From positions 4,235 through 30,102 of the forward strand of contig NZ_JAKJHX010000060.1 of NCBI RefSeq assembly GCF_021648855.1: a stretch of 25,868 nt of DNA. Direction: 5' to 3'. Numbering within the stretch: the first letter of the stretch is position 1; every line of letters begins with the position of its first letter. Shown piece after piece: positions 1 through 7,876 of this stretch. The notes under the pieces are model-generated. The model was not told where the DNA came from and did no database searches. It worked only from the letters and a program-made list of their open reading frames with translations. The stretch comes from Tychonema litorale BBK16 (lineage in GTDB: Bacteria; Cyanobacteriota; Cyanobacteriia; Cyanobacteriales; Microcoleaceae). The translations under genes and the position numbers were made by a program.

Positions 1-82
1 TGCCAAATTTTGAGAAACTGTCCTGAAAGAGGCATGGAGATACCGGAGACTAATTCAGTAGATGCACCCTGATTAATTAACT

Positions 83-110
83 CCCGACCAATTTTGGCCG
101 GGTTTTTTTT
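83..110 (+). terminator. Rho-independent terminator-like hairpin, copy 1
   Basis: An inverted repeat with arms CCCGACCAA and TTGGCCGGG (83-102, one A-C mismatch) is followed by eight T residues (103-110). The orientation fits termination of a plus-strand transcript. The spacer after it (111-137) is the only sequence between the two units. Confidence 0.65.
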
Positions 111-218
111 GTGCGATCGGGCTTTCGCCACAAATGTTGCCAAATTTTGAGAAACTGTCCTGAAAGAGGCATGGAGATACCGGAGACTAATTTAGTAGAT
201 GCACCCTGATTTACAAAT

Positions 219-247
219 CCCGACCAATTTTGGCCGGGATTTTTTTT
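219..247 (+). terminator. Rho-independent terminator-like hairpin, copy 2
   Basis: The same hairpin as the first unit lies at 219-238, followed by a T-tract to 247. On the minus strand no T-run follows the stem, so it is a poorer terminator for the convergent gene at 275-496. Confidence 0.65.
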
Positions 248-274
248 GCTCAAAAACAGCATTCAACAATTCAG

Positions 275-496
275 CTAAATCGCCTCAAAAGACTGCACCT
301 CAAGCACCGGCCCAATCATCGCAAAAGTCATAATATCCTTACGCACCAAACCTTTGACACTAACCTTCAAACCCTCTTTTTTCAACTCAGAAGGAGCATC
401 CTTAAGTTCATAAGTTTCCCCATCATCCCCAACCAAAGCCCAAGTACCAGGGCCCAATCCTTGACGTTCAATCACACCCTTCACAGTAATACTCAT
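275..496 (-). CDS. Small hypothetical protein (73 aa), coupled to the subtilase
   Basis: I do not recognise this family. The protein is short, soluble and mostly beta-prone, with repeated V-K-G elements (residues ~5-7 and ~47-49); a small OB-like beta barrel is possible but is a guess. It has no signal peptide or membrane segment. Its ATG overlaps the TGA of the upstream subtilase by the classic ATGA four-base overlap (493-496), so it is almost certainly cotranscribed and translationally coupled with it. A role as cytosolic partner or regulator of the protease is inferred from this coupling only. Confidence 0.7.
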   Translation of the reverse strand: MSITVKGVIERQGLGPGTWALVGDDGETYELKDAPSELKKEGLKVSVKGLVRKDIMTFAMIGPVLEVQSFEAI

Positions 497-2262
497 ACCG
501 ATCGCACCTCAGTTTTAATTGCCAAACGCGCCAATCCGAAACACAAACAAGCATTGACAATCAAGAAAGATTGTGAGATCAAACCAGAACCCAATCCCCA
601 AACACCAGGAGACACAAAAGCATTCACAGCCAAACTGCTAGCAAACCCGATCGAAGTTGCGATCGCGATCCACTTCCACTCTCGATGTCCCAACAGCAAA
701 ACAATCAAAATCCCAGGAATCAACACACTAGCAAAAATCGGATTCAGTAAACTACTGCCATTAATTGCGCCACCAAGTTCAGGAATAGAACTACCCATCA
801 CCCGCAGTGGCCATTGTGGCAAATCAAACACAAACAGATTTCGCAGGAAAAATAACCCAGAACTACCAGCAACTAAACCACCAGAAAAGCCCCAAGTCCA
901 CGCAAACGGGAAATAATTCCGCAACAAGAAAGCCAGCAAATAAGAACCGAGCACCATTCCAATCTTCGGTAACAGCGCCACAGCACCGCCATCAATCCAG
1001 AAACGAGGACTCAGATAGCCATTATCGCGCAACCAGCGGAAGAAATCGCGGAAATTGATTTGTCCCCGCTGGGCTAGCTGAACTGCTGCCGCTGCGTCGA
1101 GATTTCCCGCCCCAAAATGGTTTAGCGGATCTTCGCTGACAACTCGCGCCGACTGCAAAAGTATGCTGCGAATTTCGTCTGGTTCCGTAATACCAGAAGC
1201 TTTCACCAGCGCAGCAACAGCCGCAACGTGGGGAGATGCCATGCTAGTACCCTGATAGCCTTCAAAAATTTCTGCACCGGTTTCTGGGTCGATCGTACTT
1301 TGAATAATTTTCCCACTTTCCGAACCACCGGGTGCGGCAATATCAACCCCAGCGCCGAAGTTAGAATAACCAGCTTTTTCGTCATCCGGGCCGAGGGCAG
1401 AAACGCCGATGACGTGGGGATAGCGGGCTGGATAGGAAGCGGAACTATCGCCAGAATTCCCGGCCGCTGCGATGACGACAACGCCCTTACTATGGGCATA
1501 ATCGATCGCCTCTTCCATCAACTGACTTTCGCCACCACCACCGAGACTCATGTTAATCACATCAGCGCCGTTGTCAGCAGCAAATTTAATCGCTTCAGCG
1601 ATATCAGCAACCGTACCGCCGCCACTACCACTCAACACTTTTAGCGGCATTAAGGCTGCTTCGTAAGCGATACCAGCAACGCCGTAATTGTTGTTAGTTG
1701 ATTGGGCGACAGTACCAGCGACGTGAGTACCGTGGCCGTTGTCATCGAAGGCTTCAGCGCGATCGTTTACAAAGTCATAGCCCGGTACAAATTTGGTTTC
1801 TTTTAAGTCAGCAACCGGAGTAATTCCCGTGTCAATTATCGCTACAGTTGTACCACTACCTTTGGTTTCATTCCAAGCAGATTCTACATTGATACTGCGA
1901 AGATTCCACTGCTTGTTATACATGGGATCGTTGGGAATCCCGAATGCACTGTAAACGTAATTTGGTTCAATGTATTCGGTATCTTTAGCCAAATTAGATT
2001 TTTTCAGAGCATTTAGCAAAGTGCGATCGCCCTTGACAATATACACATTATCCCCTTTAGAAAACTCACTGTTGAGTTGGGGCGTAATTTGGTACTTTTG
2101 GGCGAGTTCTTCTACTCGTTGTGCAACATTAGGATTACCGATATCTTCACGGAAATCCAGCACAATCGAGTCATAAGTGCCTTGGGTAGCCAATCCTGGG
2201 AAACTAGAAATCGCCCAGCCGAGACCGATCAAAAATAAGCACAGAAGGAAAAACTTTTTCAT
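493..2262 (-). CDS. S8 subtilisin-family serine protease with polytopic C-terminal membrane region
   Basis: 589 residues. The ATG at 2262 is preferred over an in-frame TTG at 2268 because it opens directly into a signal peptide (MKKFFLLCLF..., hydrophobic to ~residue 20) and has AGGA upstream with a 9-base spacer. A propeptide-like region (~30-105) precedes the peptidase S8 domain. The catalytic triad is visible: Asp144 in IIDTG, His177 in GHGTHVAG and Ser340 in GTSMASP, with the oxyanion Asn269 in AAAGNSG. From ~residue 430 to the end the chain is rich in hydrophobic segments (about five possible helices), so the protease domain is probably tethered to the membrane and faces the periplasm or outside. 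The protease call is firm; the membrane topology is inferred. Confidence 0.93.
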   Translation of the reverse strand: MKKFFLLCLFLIGLGWAISSFPGLATQGTYDSIVLDFREDIGNPNVAQRVEELAQKYQITPQLNSEFSKGDNVYIVKGDRTLLNALKKSNLAKDTEYIEPNYVYSAFGIPNDPMYNKQWNLRSINVESAWNETKGSGTTVAIIDTGITPVADLKETKFVPGYDFVNDRAEAFDDNGHGTHVAGTVAQSTNNNYGVAGIAYEAALMPLKVLSGSGGGTVADIAEAIKFAADNGADVINMSLGGGGESQLMEEAIDYAHSKGVVVIAAAGNSGDSSASYPARYPHVIGVSALGPDDEKAGYSNFGAGVDIAAPGGSESGKIIQSTIDPETGAEIFEGYQGTSMASPHVAAVAALVKASGITEPDEIRSILLQSARVVSEDPLNHFGAGNLDAAAAVQLAQRGQINFRDFFRWLRDNGYLSPRFWIDGGAVALLPKIGMVLGSYLLAFLLRNYFPFAWTWGFSGGLVAGSSGLFFLRNLFVFDLPQWPLRVMGSSIPELGGAINGSSLLNPIFASVLIPGILIVLLLGHREWKWIAIATSIGFASSLAVNAFVSPGVWGLGSGLISQSFLIVNACLCFGLARLAIKTEVRSV

Positions 2263-2347
2263 GGCCAATTATCCTGATAAGGAAGGCTTGTTCACCACCA
2301 TAACCCAATTTTCATTCATTGAGCTCTTTCGCCAATATCAAAAATTC

Positions 2348-2413
2348 GTAGGGGTGGGTTCGCCAACCATCCATAACGATGACCAAAAATCTAGATAAAC
2401 CCGCCCCCGCCCC
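2348..2413. repeat. Dispersed ~66 bp palindromic repeat, copy A
   Basis: It begins GTAGGGGTGGGTT and ends AAACCCGCCCCCGCCCC, so the ends are roughly inverted. A near-identical copy lies at 7877-7942. It resembles a small non-coding mobile or MITE-like unit. It sits between the subtilase and the 442-residue membrane protein gene. Confidence 0.7.
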
Positions 2414-2463
2414 GACCAACAACCCAAATCAACCAGAACTAAATCATGTTTCAATCACCGAAA

Positions 2464-3792
2464 CTAACGGCGAAAAATGCGCGGCCACAAAGCTATAATT
2501 ATCGCAGTCAGCAAACTAGCAGTTACCCCAGATAGAATACTAAATCCCATAATCACCCTCAATCCCGAACCCGGCTCAAAAATCGGCACAAACGTATTTA
2601 TCGCACTATTGATAGTAGAATTTGCTTCAATTTCCGTTTTAAAATTAGCAGCCGCAGAACCGACAGTACCAGCAGTAGACAGTCCGACTCCGACTATACC
2701 GACTATTGTCTGAAAAGTGCGATCGCTCTCAGCCTTCCGAATCTCAACCGTACCTCTAATAGTATCAGTCAGACTCCGCAAAATTTCCAAACAAGGACGA
2801 AAATTGTCAATATCTTTTTGGATTTGCTTGGGATAGTGTTGTTCAGCCTTGTTCCAAAAATCCTGCAAAAACTTTAAATCGTCCGTAGGTCTAGCCTGAG
2901 TCTTAATTTCAGCCAACTTAGTCTGATATTTTTCCAGATTCACCTTAATTGTACTCTGTTGCAACTCCAGGTAATTAAGGTCGATCGCAAACTCCGACAA
3001 TTTCCCCATCGCCTCCATCAACTTTTGGAGATTCAGACGAGAAGTATTCCTCATTTCCACAATTTGGTTGTAATTACTCACCAACCGATCCTTTAAAACT
3101 AGACTTTTCTCATAAGCCCAAATAATTTTATGGCGGAAACACAGCAAATCCAGCCCATTTATCAAAAACTCCCTAGCCCAGGTTTTAAAAGCCACTTCAT
3201 CGGGATATAAAATTACCAAAAGTTGACAGTTATCCTCAATCTTATTACCCCAAAACTCAAATACTTTCCCGCCTAAAAACTCACCGCTGCCTTGGGAAAC
3301 ACCATCTTTTGCAAACAAACACTTGTAAACCTGTTTTGCAAGTTCTTCCTTTTCCGCATCATCCCCAGATTCCAGCCAACCCGAAAGCATCCAAGTTTTG
3401 CCGATATTTTCCAACTGCGGCGGTTTGGGAATTAAATATTGCAAGCTTTCAATCAGTTTAATAACTTTATCGGGTTCGTACTTATCCTCAACGTAGCCAT
3501 TAAATAAAATTTGGTAATTATCGCTTACGTTCCAGCGGCGGTAGCTGCCTTTGACTGAATGATTGTTGAGATTTCCTGTAAAAGGTAAATCTGCTACTTC
3601 TTTTTCCTGTAGCGCTAGAAAGTTCTGTTTTTGTTGGGGGGTAAAAGAAACATTCAGTTGTTGGTGAAGTTGTTCAGCTAAAGCATCTAAAAAATTGATG
3701 TAGATTTTGCGAGTTTCCGGTTCGCCGACACCCAACCCTTGTTTAAGAGTGTAGCTAAATAAATTCAGAGTTGGGTCAACTAATTTGAGCAT
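2464..3792 (-). CDS. Hypothetical protein with C-terminal two-helix membrane anchor; possible CATRA-like component
   Basis: 442 residues starting at ATG 3792. Residues 1-230 look globular, with a conserved-looking stretch around 185-226 (QLLVILYPDE, then LCFRHKIIWAY). Residues ~235-355 are helical and coiled-coil-like. Two hydrophobic segments (~361-382 and ~412-436) end in a basic WPRIFRR tail, suggesting membrane insertion. It is the third same-strand gene downstream of a TPR-CHAT protease and a small protein. From memory, this arrangement matches the CATRA (caspase- and TPR-repeat-associated) ternary conflict systems described in bacteria. The family match is inference: no profile search was done, and the repeat-filled gap upstream may separate it transcriptionally. 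Confidence 0.75.
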   Translation of the reverse strand: MLKLVDPTLNLFSYTLKQGLGVGEPETRKIYINFLDALAEQLHQQLNVSFTPQQKQNFLALQEKEVADLPFTGNLNNHSVKGSYRRWNVSDNYQILFNGYVEDKYEPDKVIKLIESLQYLIPKPPQLENIGKTWMLSGWLESGDDAEKEELAKQVYKCLFAKDGVSQGSGEFLGGKVFEFWGNKIEDNCQLLVILYPDEVAFKTWAREFLINGLDLLCFRHKIIWAYEKSLVLKDRLVSNYNQIVEMRNTSRLNLQKLMEAMGKLSEFAIDLNYLELQQSTIKVNLEKYQTKLAEIKTQARPTDDLKFLQDFWNKAEQHYPKQIQKDIDNFRPCLEILRSLTDTIRGTVEIRKAESDRTFQTIVGIVGVGLSTAGTVGSAAANFKTEIEANSTINSAINTFVPIFEPGSGLRVIMGFSILSGVTASLLTAIIIALWPRIFRR

Positions 3793-3822
3793 AAAATCTG
3801 TTTCTGATGGTTACATAAAATT

Positions 3823-3876
3823 ACCCGGCGGTTGAAACCGCGTCTACACAAACCAAGTCCGCCTACGCGGACTGAA
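3823..3876 (+). repeat. Dispersed palindromic repeat (CGGCGGTTGAAACCGC... type)
   Basis: The unit consists of a small palindrome GGCGGTTGAAACCGC, a CTACACAAAC linker, then a second palindrome AGTCCGCCTACGCGGACT. The same two-hairpin unit occurs reversed at 3945-3998 and 4004-4057, and forward but diverged at 8139-8192. It is a non-coding dispersed cyanobacterial repeat. Confidence 0.8.
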
Positions 3877-3944
3877 GAATAACATTAAATCTCGTTCATT
3901 CGGCGGTTATAAATTACCGAGTCACCTCAAATACCAATCTACCT

Positions 3945-4057
3945 CTTAGTCCGCGAAGGCGGACATCGTTTGTGTAGCCACGGTTTCAACCGCCGGGTAA
4001 TCTCTTAGTCCGCGAAGGCGGACATCGTTTGTGTAGCCGCGGTTTCAACCGCCGGGT
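3945..4057 (-). repeat. Two tandem inverted copies of the dispersed palindromic repeat
   Basis: Two copies in reverse orientation start at 3945 and 4004 (period 59 bp) and differ at only a few positions. With the forward copy at 3823-3876 they form a large inverted arrangement that fills most of the ~298 bp gap between the 143- and 442-residue protein genes. A partial fragment (CGGCGGTTATAAA) lies near 3900. No promoter was recognised in this gap. Confidence 0.8.
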
Positions 4058-4090
4058 GGCCTCCGGTAATCTCCACCAAGCGCCCTTAAA

Positions 4091-4522
4091 TCAAAACCTT
4101 AACCGATAAACCCGTTCCACCAAATCAGTAGCCTTTCCCAACAACTTCCTCGCCACACTCTGCGGATTAGGATTAGTCAAAGGAGGCGCTAAAAAATTAT
4201 TATAATCATCAGTCTGGCGTGGCGGAGTATTTTCATCCAACTCAGCCATATACTTATTCTTTTCGTTCTCTTTCTTGCCGTGAATTGTCTTCAACTCCTT
4301 AAATGCCAGCTCAAAATTTTGATAAAAAGCAGCATCTTTTTGAGCTATATTAATAAGTTGAGACGCTTTCTGTAACTCACCATTCACCAAAGCCTCGCCA
4401 ACTTCATTCACTTCAGCTATCAACTCAGGCGAGAGAGGTTCTTCAAATCTCGCGAGGGCGATTAAAAAAGCTTTGGGTGCAAACTGATTAGAACCCGATA
4501 ACGTAGATTCTTGAGAAGTCAT
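4091..4522 (-). CDS. Small hypothetical protein (143 aa) in the TPR-CHAT cluster; possible CATASP-like
   Basis: Starts at ATG 4522, only six bases after the TPR-CHAT stop, so the two are very likely one transcript. The N-terminal half (~15-85) is predicted to be helical, with a repeated Glu/Leu pattern; the middle (~90-120) is polar and Pro-rich; the C-terminus is a short basic helix (ARKLLGKATDLVERVYRLRF). There is no signal peptide, membrane segment or recognisable catalytic motif. By position it could be the small partner protein of a CATRA-type caspase system, but that label rests on context and not on sequence similarity I could test. Confidence 0.75.
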   Translation of the reverse strand: MTSQESTLSGSNQFAPKAFLIALARFEEPLSPELIAEVNEVGEALVNGELQKASQLINIAQKDAAFYQNFELAFKELKTIHGKKENEKNKYMAELDENTPPRQTDDYNNFLAPPLTNPNPQSVARKLLGKATDLVERVYRLRF

Positions 4523-4528
4523 GTTAGT

Positions 4529-7500
4529 TTAGCCGTTCCCGGTAATGTTAAAAGCAGCCCAGTAGTAAGGATGCTCGTAGGGCTTCTCATCTATTGTAGC
4601 TAAATTTTCTTGCAGAATTGAGGCATCAACTCCACAGGAGTATAAAATATCAACTTTGTTGTCAAACTCGGCATTTCTCAACAAAGGCAACAACTCTCCC
4701 GCGTACCACTCACCTAGCTTACCATTCGTGAGTTCTCTGAGCCAATCTTTGGCTTGTTGTAAGGCTTCCGGCGGCTGCATTCCCTGCTTCCATAACTGAT
4801 AGAAGTAAATCATTAAGAAGGCGCTAGAACGTTCTTCCGCTCTCCACAGAGTGCTGATCACATAATTTGTCTCCGGCAAAAAGCCACTGGCTATGCCGAC
4901 GAATTCATCGATTAACTCGCCTTTCTTGGTGATACCAGTTTCGCAAGCGCTGAGGCAGACTAGGTAATAATCGACTAATTTTAACTGTAAAATGTCCGTC
5001 AATGTCAATTCTTCGCCAGTGCCTAAAAGTAAGGCGGAATTCTCAGATTTTTCGGTGTTGTGGTAGGCGTGGCCTGTGTAATGAAAGATGCCACTATTGG
5101 ATTTTAGGGCTTGAATAATTTCGGTTTTTGTGGTGGCATTGGAGGTGCGATTAGTTTGGTTGATTTGACTGATGGCGGCTGCTTCGATTTGGGTGAATTT
5201 TAAGGCGCTTTTGCCTTGAGAGTGCTCTACCATCAGCATGGAATTGGGTGCAATTTTCTTGGGGGTTTGCTGTTGTTGTTCGATGGCAATTTGGGCGCTG
5301 GGAAGGCGGGTAATCGAACGGATTATGGGGGCGATCGCGGGGGGATTGCCCCTACCAGGATTCTGTAGGGGTAGTGCCCCCGTGCCTACCCCCTCCAAGG
5401 GCAGAAACAGGGAATCTAGCGGCAACAAGTGCAAGTCGCGGTGGGGAATTAAGATTAAGTGTTGGATATTGGTGAGGTGCGTGCAAATTTCGGGAATTTT
5501 CAGGATGTCAGCGAGTTGTGGCAATTGCGCTGTCATTGACTCGCGCCAGGGATGGGATTCTTTGCTTTGCTGTTTGTTGGTAGTTTGGCAGTAATTTTGA
5601 TAGTTGGTTTTCCAGTTTTCTAGACATTTTTCTAAACTCTGACTGTTGCGCTTTGCGAATATAGGTGTGGCGATAACTTCAAACTTGTCTGGGGTAATGA
5701 TAAAAGCAGTCAGGGAAACTGGGCTGAGATGCCAGTAAATAATCGCAGTTTCGGTGTTGTTTGCCAGTAATTCTCGGATTTGGGGATAAGTCGGGCTGGC
5801 GGTGCGGTTTTGTGAAGTTGCGCGCATCCATTGCAGGCAAAAGTTTTTCCGCGATTCCGCTTTTTCCAGGGCATTTACCTTGTCGCTAGCCTCGACAAAC
5901 ATATCGACTTCTAACTGGTAAAGTCCGGCAAATTTGCGCTGGAGTCGCAGTTTGATTTCGGGGTGAGTTTCATTGCCTAAAATTAGATTTTCTAAGACGG
6001 TGGTAGCTTCGGCAAGGTACTCGCTGGTTTTGGGATCTCCCAAGCTGCGGCAGACGGTAATTAAGCCTTGCATTGCTTCAAAATAAGTTTCGGCGATGAG
6101 GGGTGATTTCAAGAATTCGCGGGCTTGTTCGTAGCTGGCTTTGGCTTTATGGAAAGATTCAAAATATGTGAATGTTTGTTTGCCGTGTTTGTAGTATGCT
6201 TCGCCTTTTTCCTGGTGCAAATGGCCGCAAGCGAGGCGATATTCGCGGTTGCTGGGGAGATATTTCTGTAAGCCTTCATCCCAGTTTTGAATGGCTTCAA
6301 TGTAGCGCCCTGAGTTGAAAAATGGCCAACCTCGATTGTCCCAAGCTTCCCAGTATTGATCGCCTGTAATTTCTAAGCATTTATCGAAGGCTGCGATCGC
6401 CTCACTGTAGCGGCCTAACTTATTTAGGGCATTGCCCAGCCAGTTCCAGGCCAAGTGGTATTTGGGGTCAATTTCTAAGCATTTATCGCAGGCTGCTTTT
6501 GCCTCACTGTTGCGGCCCACATCATTTAGGGTATTGCCCAGCCCGTTCCAGGCCAAGTGGTATTTGGGGTCAATTTCTAAGGCTTTATCGAAGGCTGCGA
6601 TCGCCTCACTGTAGCGGCTCAAATCATTTAGGGCATTGCCCAGCCCGTTCCAGGCCAAGTGGAATTTGGGGTCAATTTCTAAGGCTTTCTCGTAGGCTGC
6701 GATCGCCTCAGTGTTGCGGCCCAAATCTTTTAGGGTAACGCCCAGCCCGTTCCAGGCCAAGTGGTATTTGGGGTCAATTTCTAAGGCTTTCTCGAAGGCT
6801 GCGATCGCCTCTGTGTAGCGGCCCAAATCATTTAGGGTAGCGCCCAGCCCGTTCCAGATAATGCGGGATTTGGGGTCAATTTCTAAGGCTTTCTCGTAGG
6901 CTGCGATCGCCTCACTGTTGCGGCCCACATCTCCTAGGGTATTGCCCAGCCCGTTCCAGGCATCGTGGAATTTGGGGTCAATTTCTAAGGCTGTCTTGTA
7001 GGCTGCGATCGCCTCACTGTAGCGGCCCAAATCTTTTAGGGCATTGCCCAGCCCGTTCCAGGCATAGTGGAATTTGGGGTCAATTTCTAACGCTTTCTCG
7101 TAAGCTGCGATCGCCTCTGTGTATCGGCCCAAATCCTTTAGGCTACAGCCCAGCCCGTTCCAGGCATTGTGGTATTTGGGGTGAGTTTCTAAGGCTTTCT
7201 CGAAGGCTGCGATCGCCCCTTCTAAATCTCCTGCATAATAGCGTTCTCGTCCTTGATTATATAATTCTACCGCCTCTTGACTAAGTTCTCTTTCTATAGA
7301 TTCTGACTCCGAAGTTGAATCACCTTGATTAACAACGACTGAATTATCCGTAGAAGAAACACTCAAACTCTCCCTTCCCAACAATTCAGTAACAATATTT
7401 TCATTCTCAACAGGTGAATCATCCACAGGATTCCAACTAAAACTTTCCCCAGCCAACAATTCCCTACCAATCTTCCCAGCAACCTCACTAATTCTCCCGC

Positions 7501-7813
7501 AATTCATCTCACCCAGCCGCACCATCCGCCCACCCAACTCTAAATGAGTTTCCGGCGATACCAGCAACCTTTCTCCAAATTCTTGCAGCCAGTTTACCCA
7601 CTCAGCATCATTGATTTTACTACCGATTAAAAAGCCTTGAATTGTGCCTCGACTCCAGCCTTGTTCAACACCCTCTAACAGTGCCATGAATTTCTGTTCG
7701 TATTCCCCAAAAGTGCGAATCGGAGGCTTTGGCGGTGGCGGTGCTGGTTTGCGGAATCGCCGCTGAATTTGCCGCCACAGGTTGAGGATGCGTTGCCAAA
7801 TTTGTCGGATCAT
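4529..7813 (-). CDS. TPR-repeat CHAT (caspase-like) protease
   Basis: 1094 residues from ATG 7813 (MIRQIWQRI...). The frame stays open to 8023, but those 70 extra codons cross a dispersed repeat (7877-7942) and are probably not translated. An N-terminal helical region with a Pro-rich linker (~1-110) is followed by about ten TPRs (~180-520) of 34 residues, most near-identical (AWNGLG...EAIAAFEKALEIDPK). The C-terminal CHAT domain (~720-1094) carries a catalytic dyad: His915 in HYTGHA and Cys957 in SACETG. CHAT proteases are cysteine peptidases of the caspase/separase clan; TPRs usually bind partner proteins, and known examples act in abortive-type immunity. The substrate is unknown, but the adjacent 143- and 442-residue proteins are the best candidates. 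Residues ~805-830 look derived from an inserted dispersed repeat. Confidence 0.92.
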   Translation of the reverse strand: MIRQIWQRILNLWRQIQRRFRKPAPPPPKPPIRTFGEYEQKFMALLEGVEQGWSRGTIQGFLIGSKINDAEWVNWLQEFGERLLVSPETHLELGGRMVRLGEMNCGRISEVAGKIGRELLAGESFSWNPVDDSPVENENIVTELLGRESLSVSSTDNSVVVNQGDSTSESESIERELSQEAVELYNQGRERYYAGDLEGAIAAFEKALETHPKYHNAWNGLGCSLKDLGRYTEAIAAYEKALEIDPKFHYAWNGLGNALKDLGRYSEAIAAYKTALEIDPKFHDAWNGLGNTLGDVGRNSEAIAAYEKALEIDPKSRIIWNGLGATLNDLGRYTEAIAAFEKALEIDPKYHLAWNGLGVTLKDLGRNTEAIAAYEKALEIDPKFHLAWNGLGNALNDLSRYSEAIAAFDKALEIDPKYHLAWNGLGNTLNDVGRNSEAKAACDKCLEIDPKYHLAWNWLGNALNKLGRYSEAIAAFDKCLEITGDQYWEAWDNRGWPFFNSGRYIEAIQNWDEGLQKYLPSNREYRLACGHLHQEKGEAYYKHGKQTFTYFESFHKAKASYEQAREFLKSPLIAETYFEAMQGLITVCRSLGDPKTSEYLAEATTVLENLILGNETHPEIKLRLQRKFAGLYQLEVDMFVEASDKVNALEKAESRKNFCLQWMRATSQNRTASPTYPQIRELLANNTETAIIYWHLSPVSLTAFIITPDKFEVIATPIFAKRNSQSLEKCLENWKTNYQNYCQTTNKQQSKESHPWRESMTAQLPQLADILKIPEICTHLTNIQHLILIPHRDLHLLPLDSLFLPLEGVGTGALPLQNPGRGNPPAIAPIIRSITRLPSAQIAIEQQQQTPKKIAPNSMLMVEHSQGKSALKFTQIEAAAISQINQTNRTSNATTKTEIIQALKSNSGIFHYTGHAYHNTEKSENSALLLGTGEELTLTDILQLKLVDYYLVCLSACETGITKKGELIDEFVGIASGFLPETNYVISTLWRAEERSSAFLMIYFYQLWKQGMQPPEALQQAKDWLRELTNGKLGEWYAGELLPLLRNAEFDNKVDILYSCGVDASILQENLATIDEKPYEHPYYWAAFNITGNG
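5325..5401. repeat. GC-rich palindromic dispersed repeat inside the CHAT gene
   Basis: The stretch includes a HIP1 octamer, then GGGGGATTGCCCCTAC facing GTAGGGGTAGTGCCCCC and a trailing CCTACCCC. This is typical of cyanobacterial intergenic palindromes, not of coding DNA. It translates in frame into a Gly/Pro-rich stretch between the His-Leu-Leu-Pro-Leu strand and the LPSAQIA strand of the CHAT domain. A related hairpin (GGGGCAA / TTGCCCC) occurs near 25675-25702. Confidence 0.55.
6375..7230 (-). repeat. Tandem 102-bp repeats encoding TPRs
   Basis: Consecutive 102-base units (34 codons) are highly similar at the DNA level, including third positions. Each carries a GCCCAGCCCGTTCCAGG-like segment. 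HIP1 octamers occur at 6393, 6597, 6699, 6801, 6903, 7005, 7107 and 7209, in phase with the repeat and missing only at the 6495 position. Confidence 0.9.
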
Positions 7814-7876
7814 TGGCTGGGTGGGTGATGTGTTGTTGGTGATTGTAGCAGATTTTGGGGTTGGATATACATTGCG

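Larger units (their letters stand above)
1..247 (+). repeat. Tandem duplication of a ~110 bp terminator-ending unit (candidate small RNA pair)
   Basis: Two nearly identical units begin at 1 and 138 (period 137 bp). The first ~74 bases differ by one visible substitution (position 56 versus 193). Each unit then runs into a GC-rich hairpin and a T-tract oriented to end plus-strand transcripts. Within the unit, GCAT (32-35) can pair with ATGC (62-65). A 12-codon ATG frame (34-72 and 171-209) exists in both copies but looks incidental. The first copy touches the window edge, so the array may extend to the left. It may be a duplicated small RNA or a duplicated 3' end of an upstream transcript; I do not recognise the RNA family. 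Confidence 0.6.

Noticed and set aside
77..262. 61-codon minus-strand open frame
   Set aside because: It is made entirely of the tandem terminator-ending repeat units and their hairpins; it has no coding character.
3823..4057. CRISPR array
   Set aside because: The repeats are palindromic, in mixed orientation and lack unique ~30-40 base spacers; no cas genes are present.
6432..6738. Plus-strand repetitive frames in the TPR region
   Set aside because: They are antisense shadows of the 102-bp TPR repeats.
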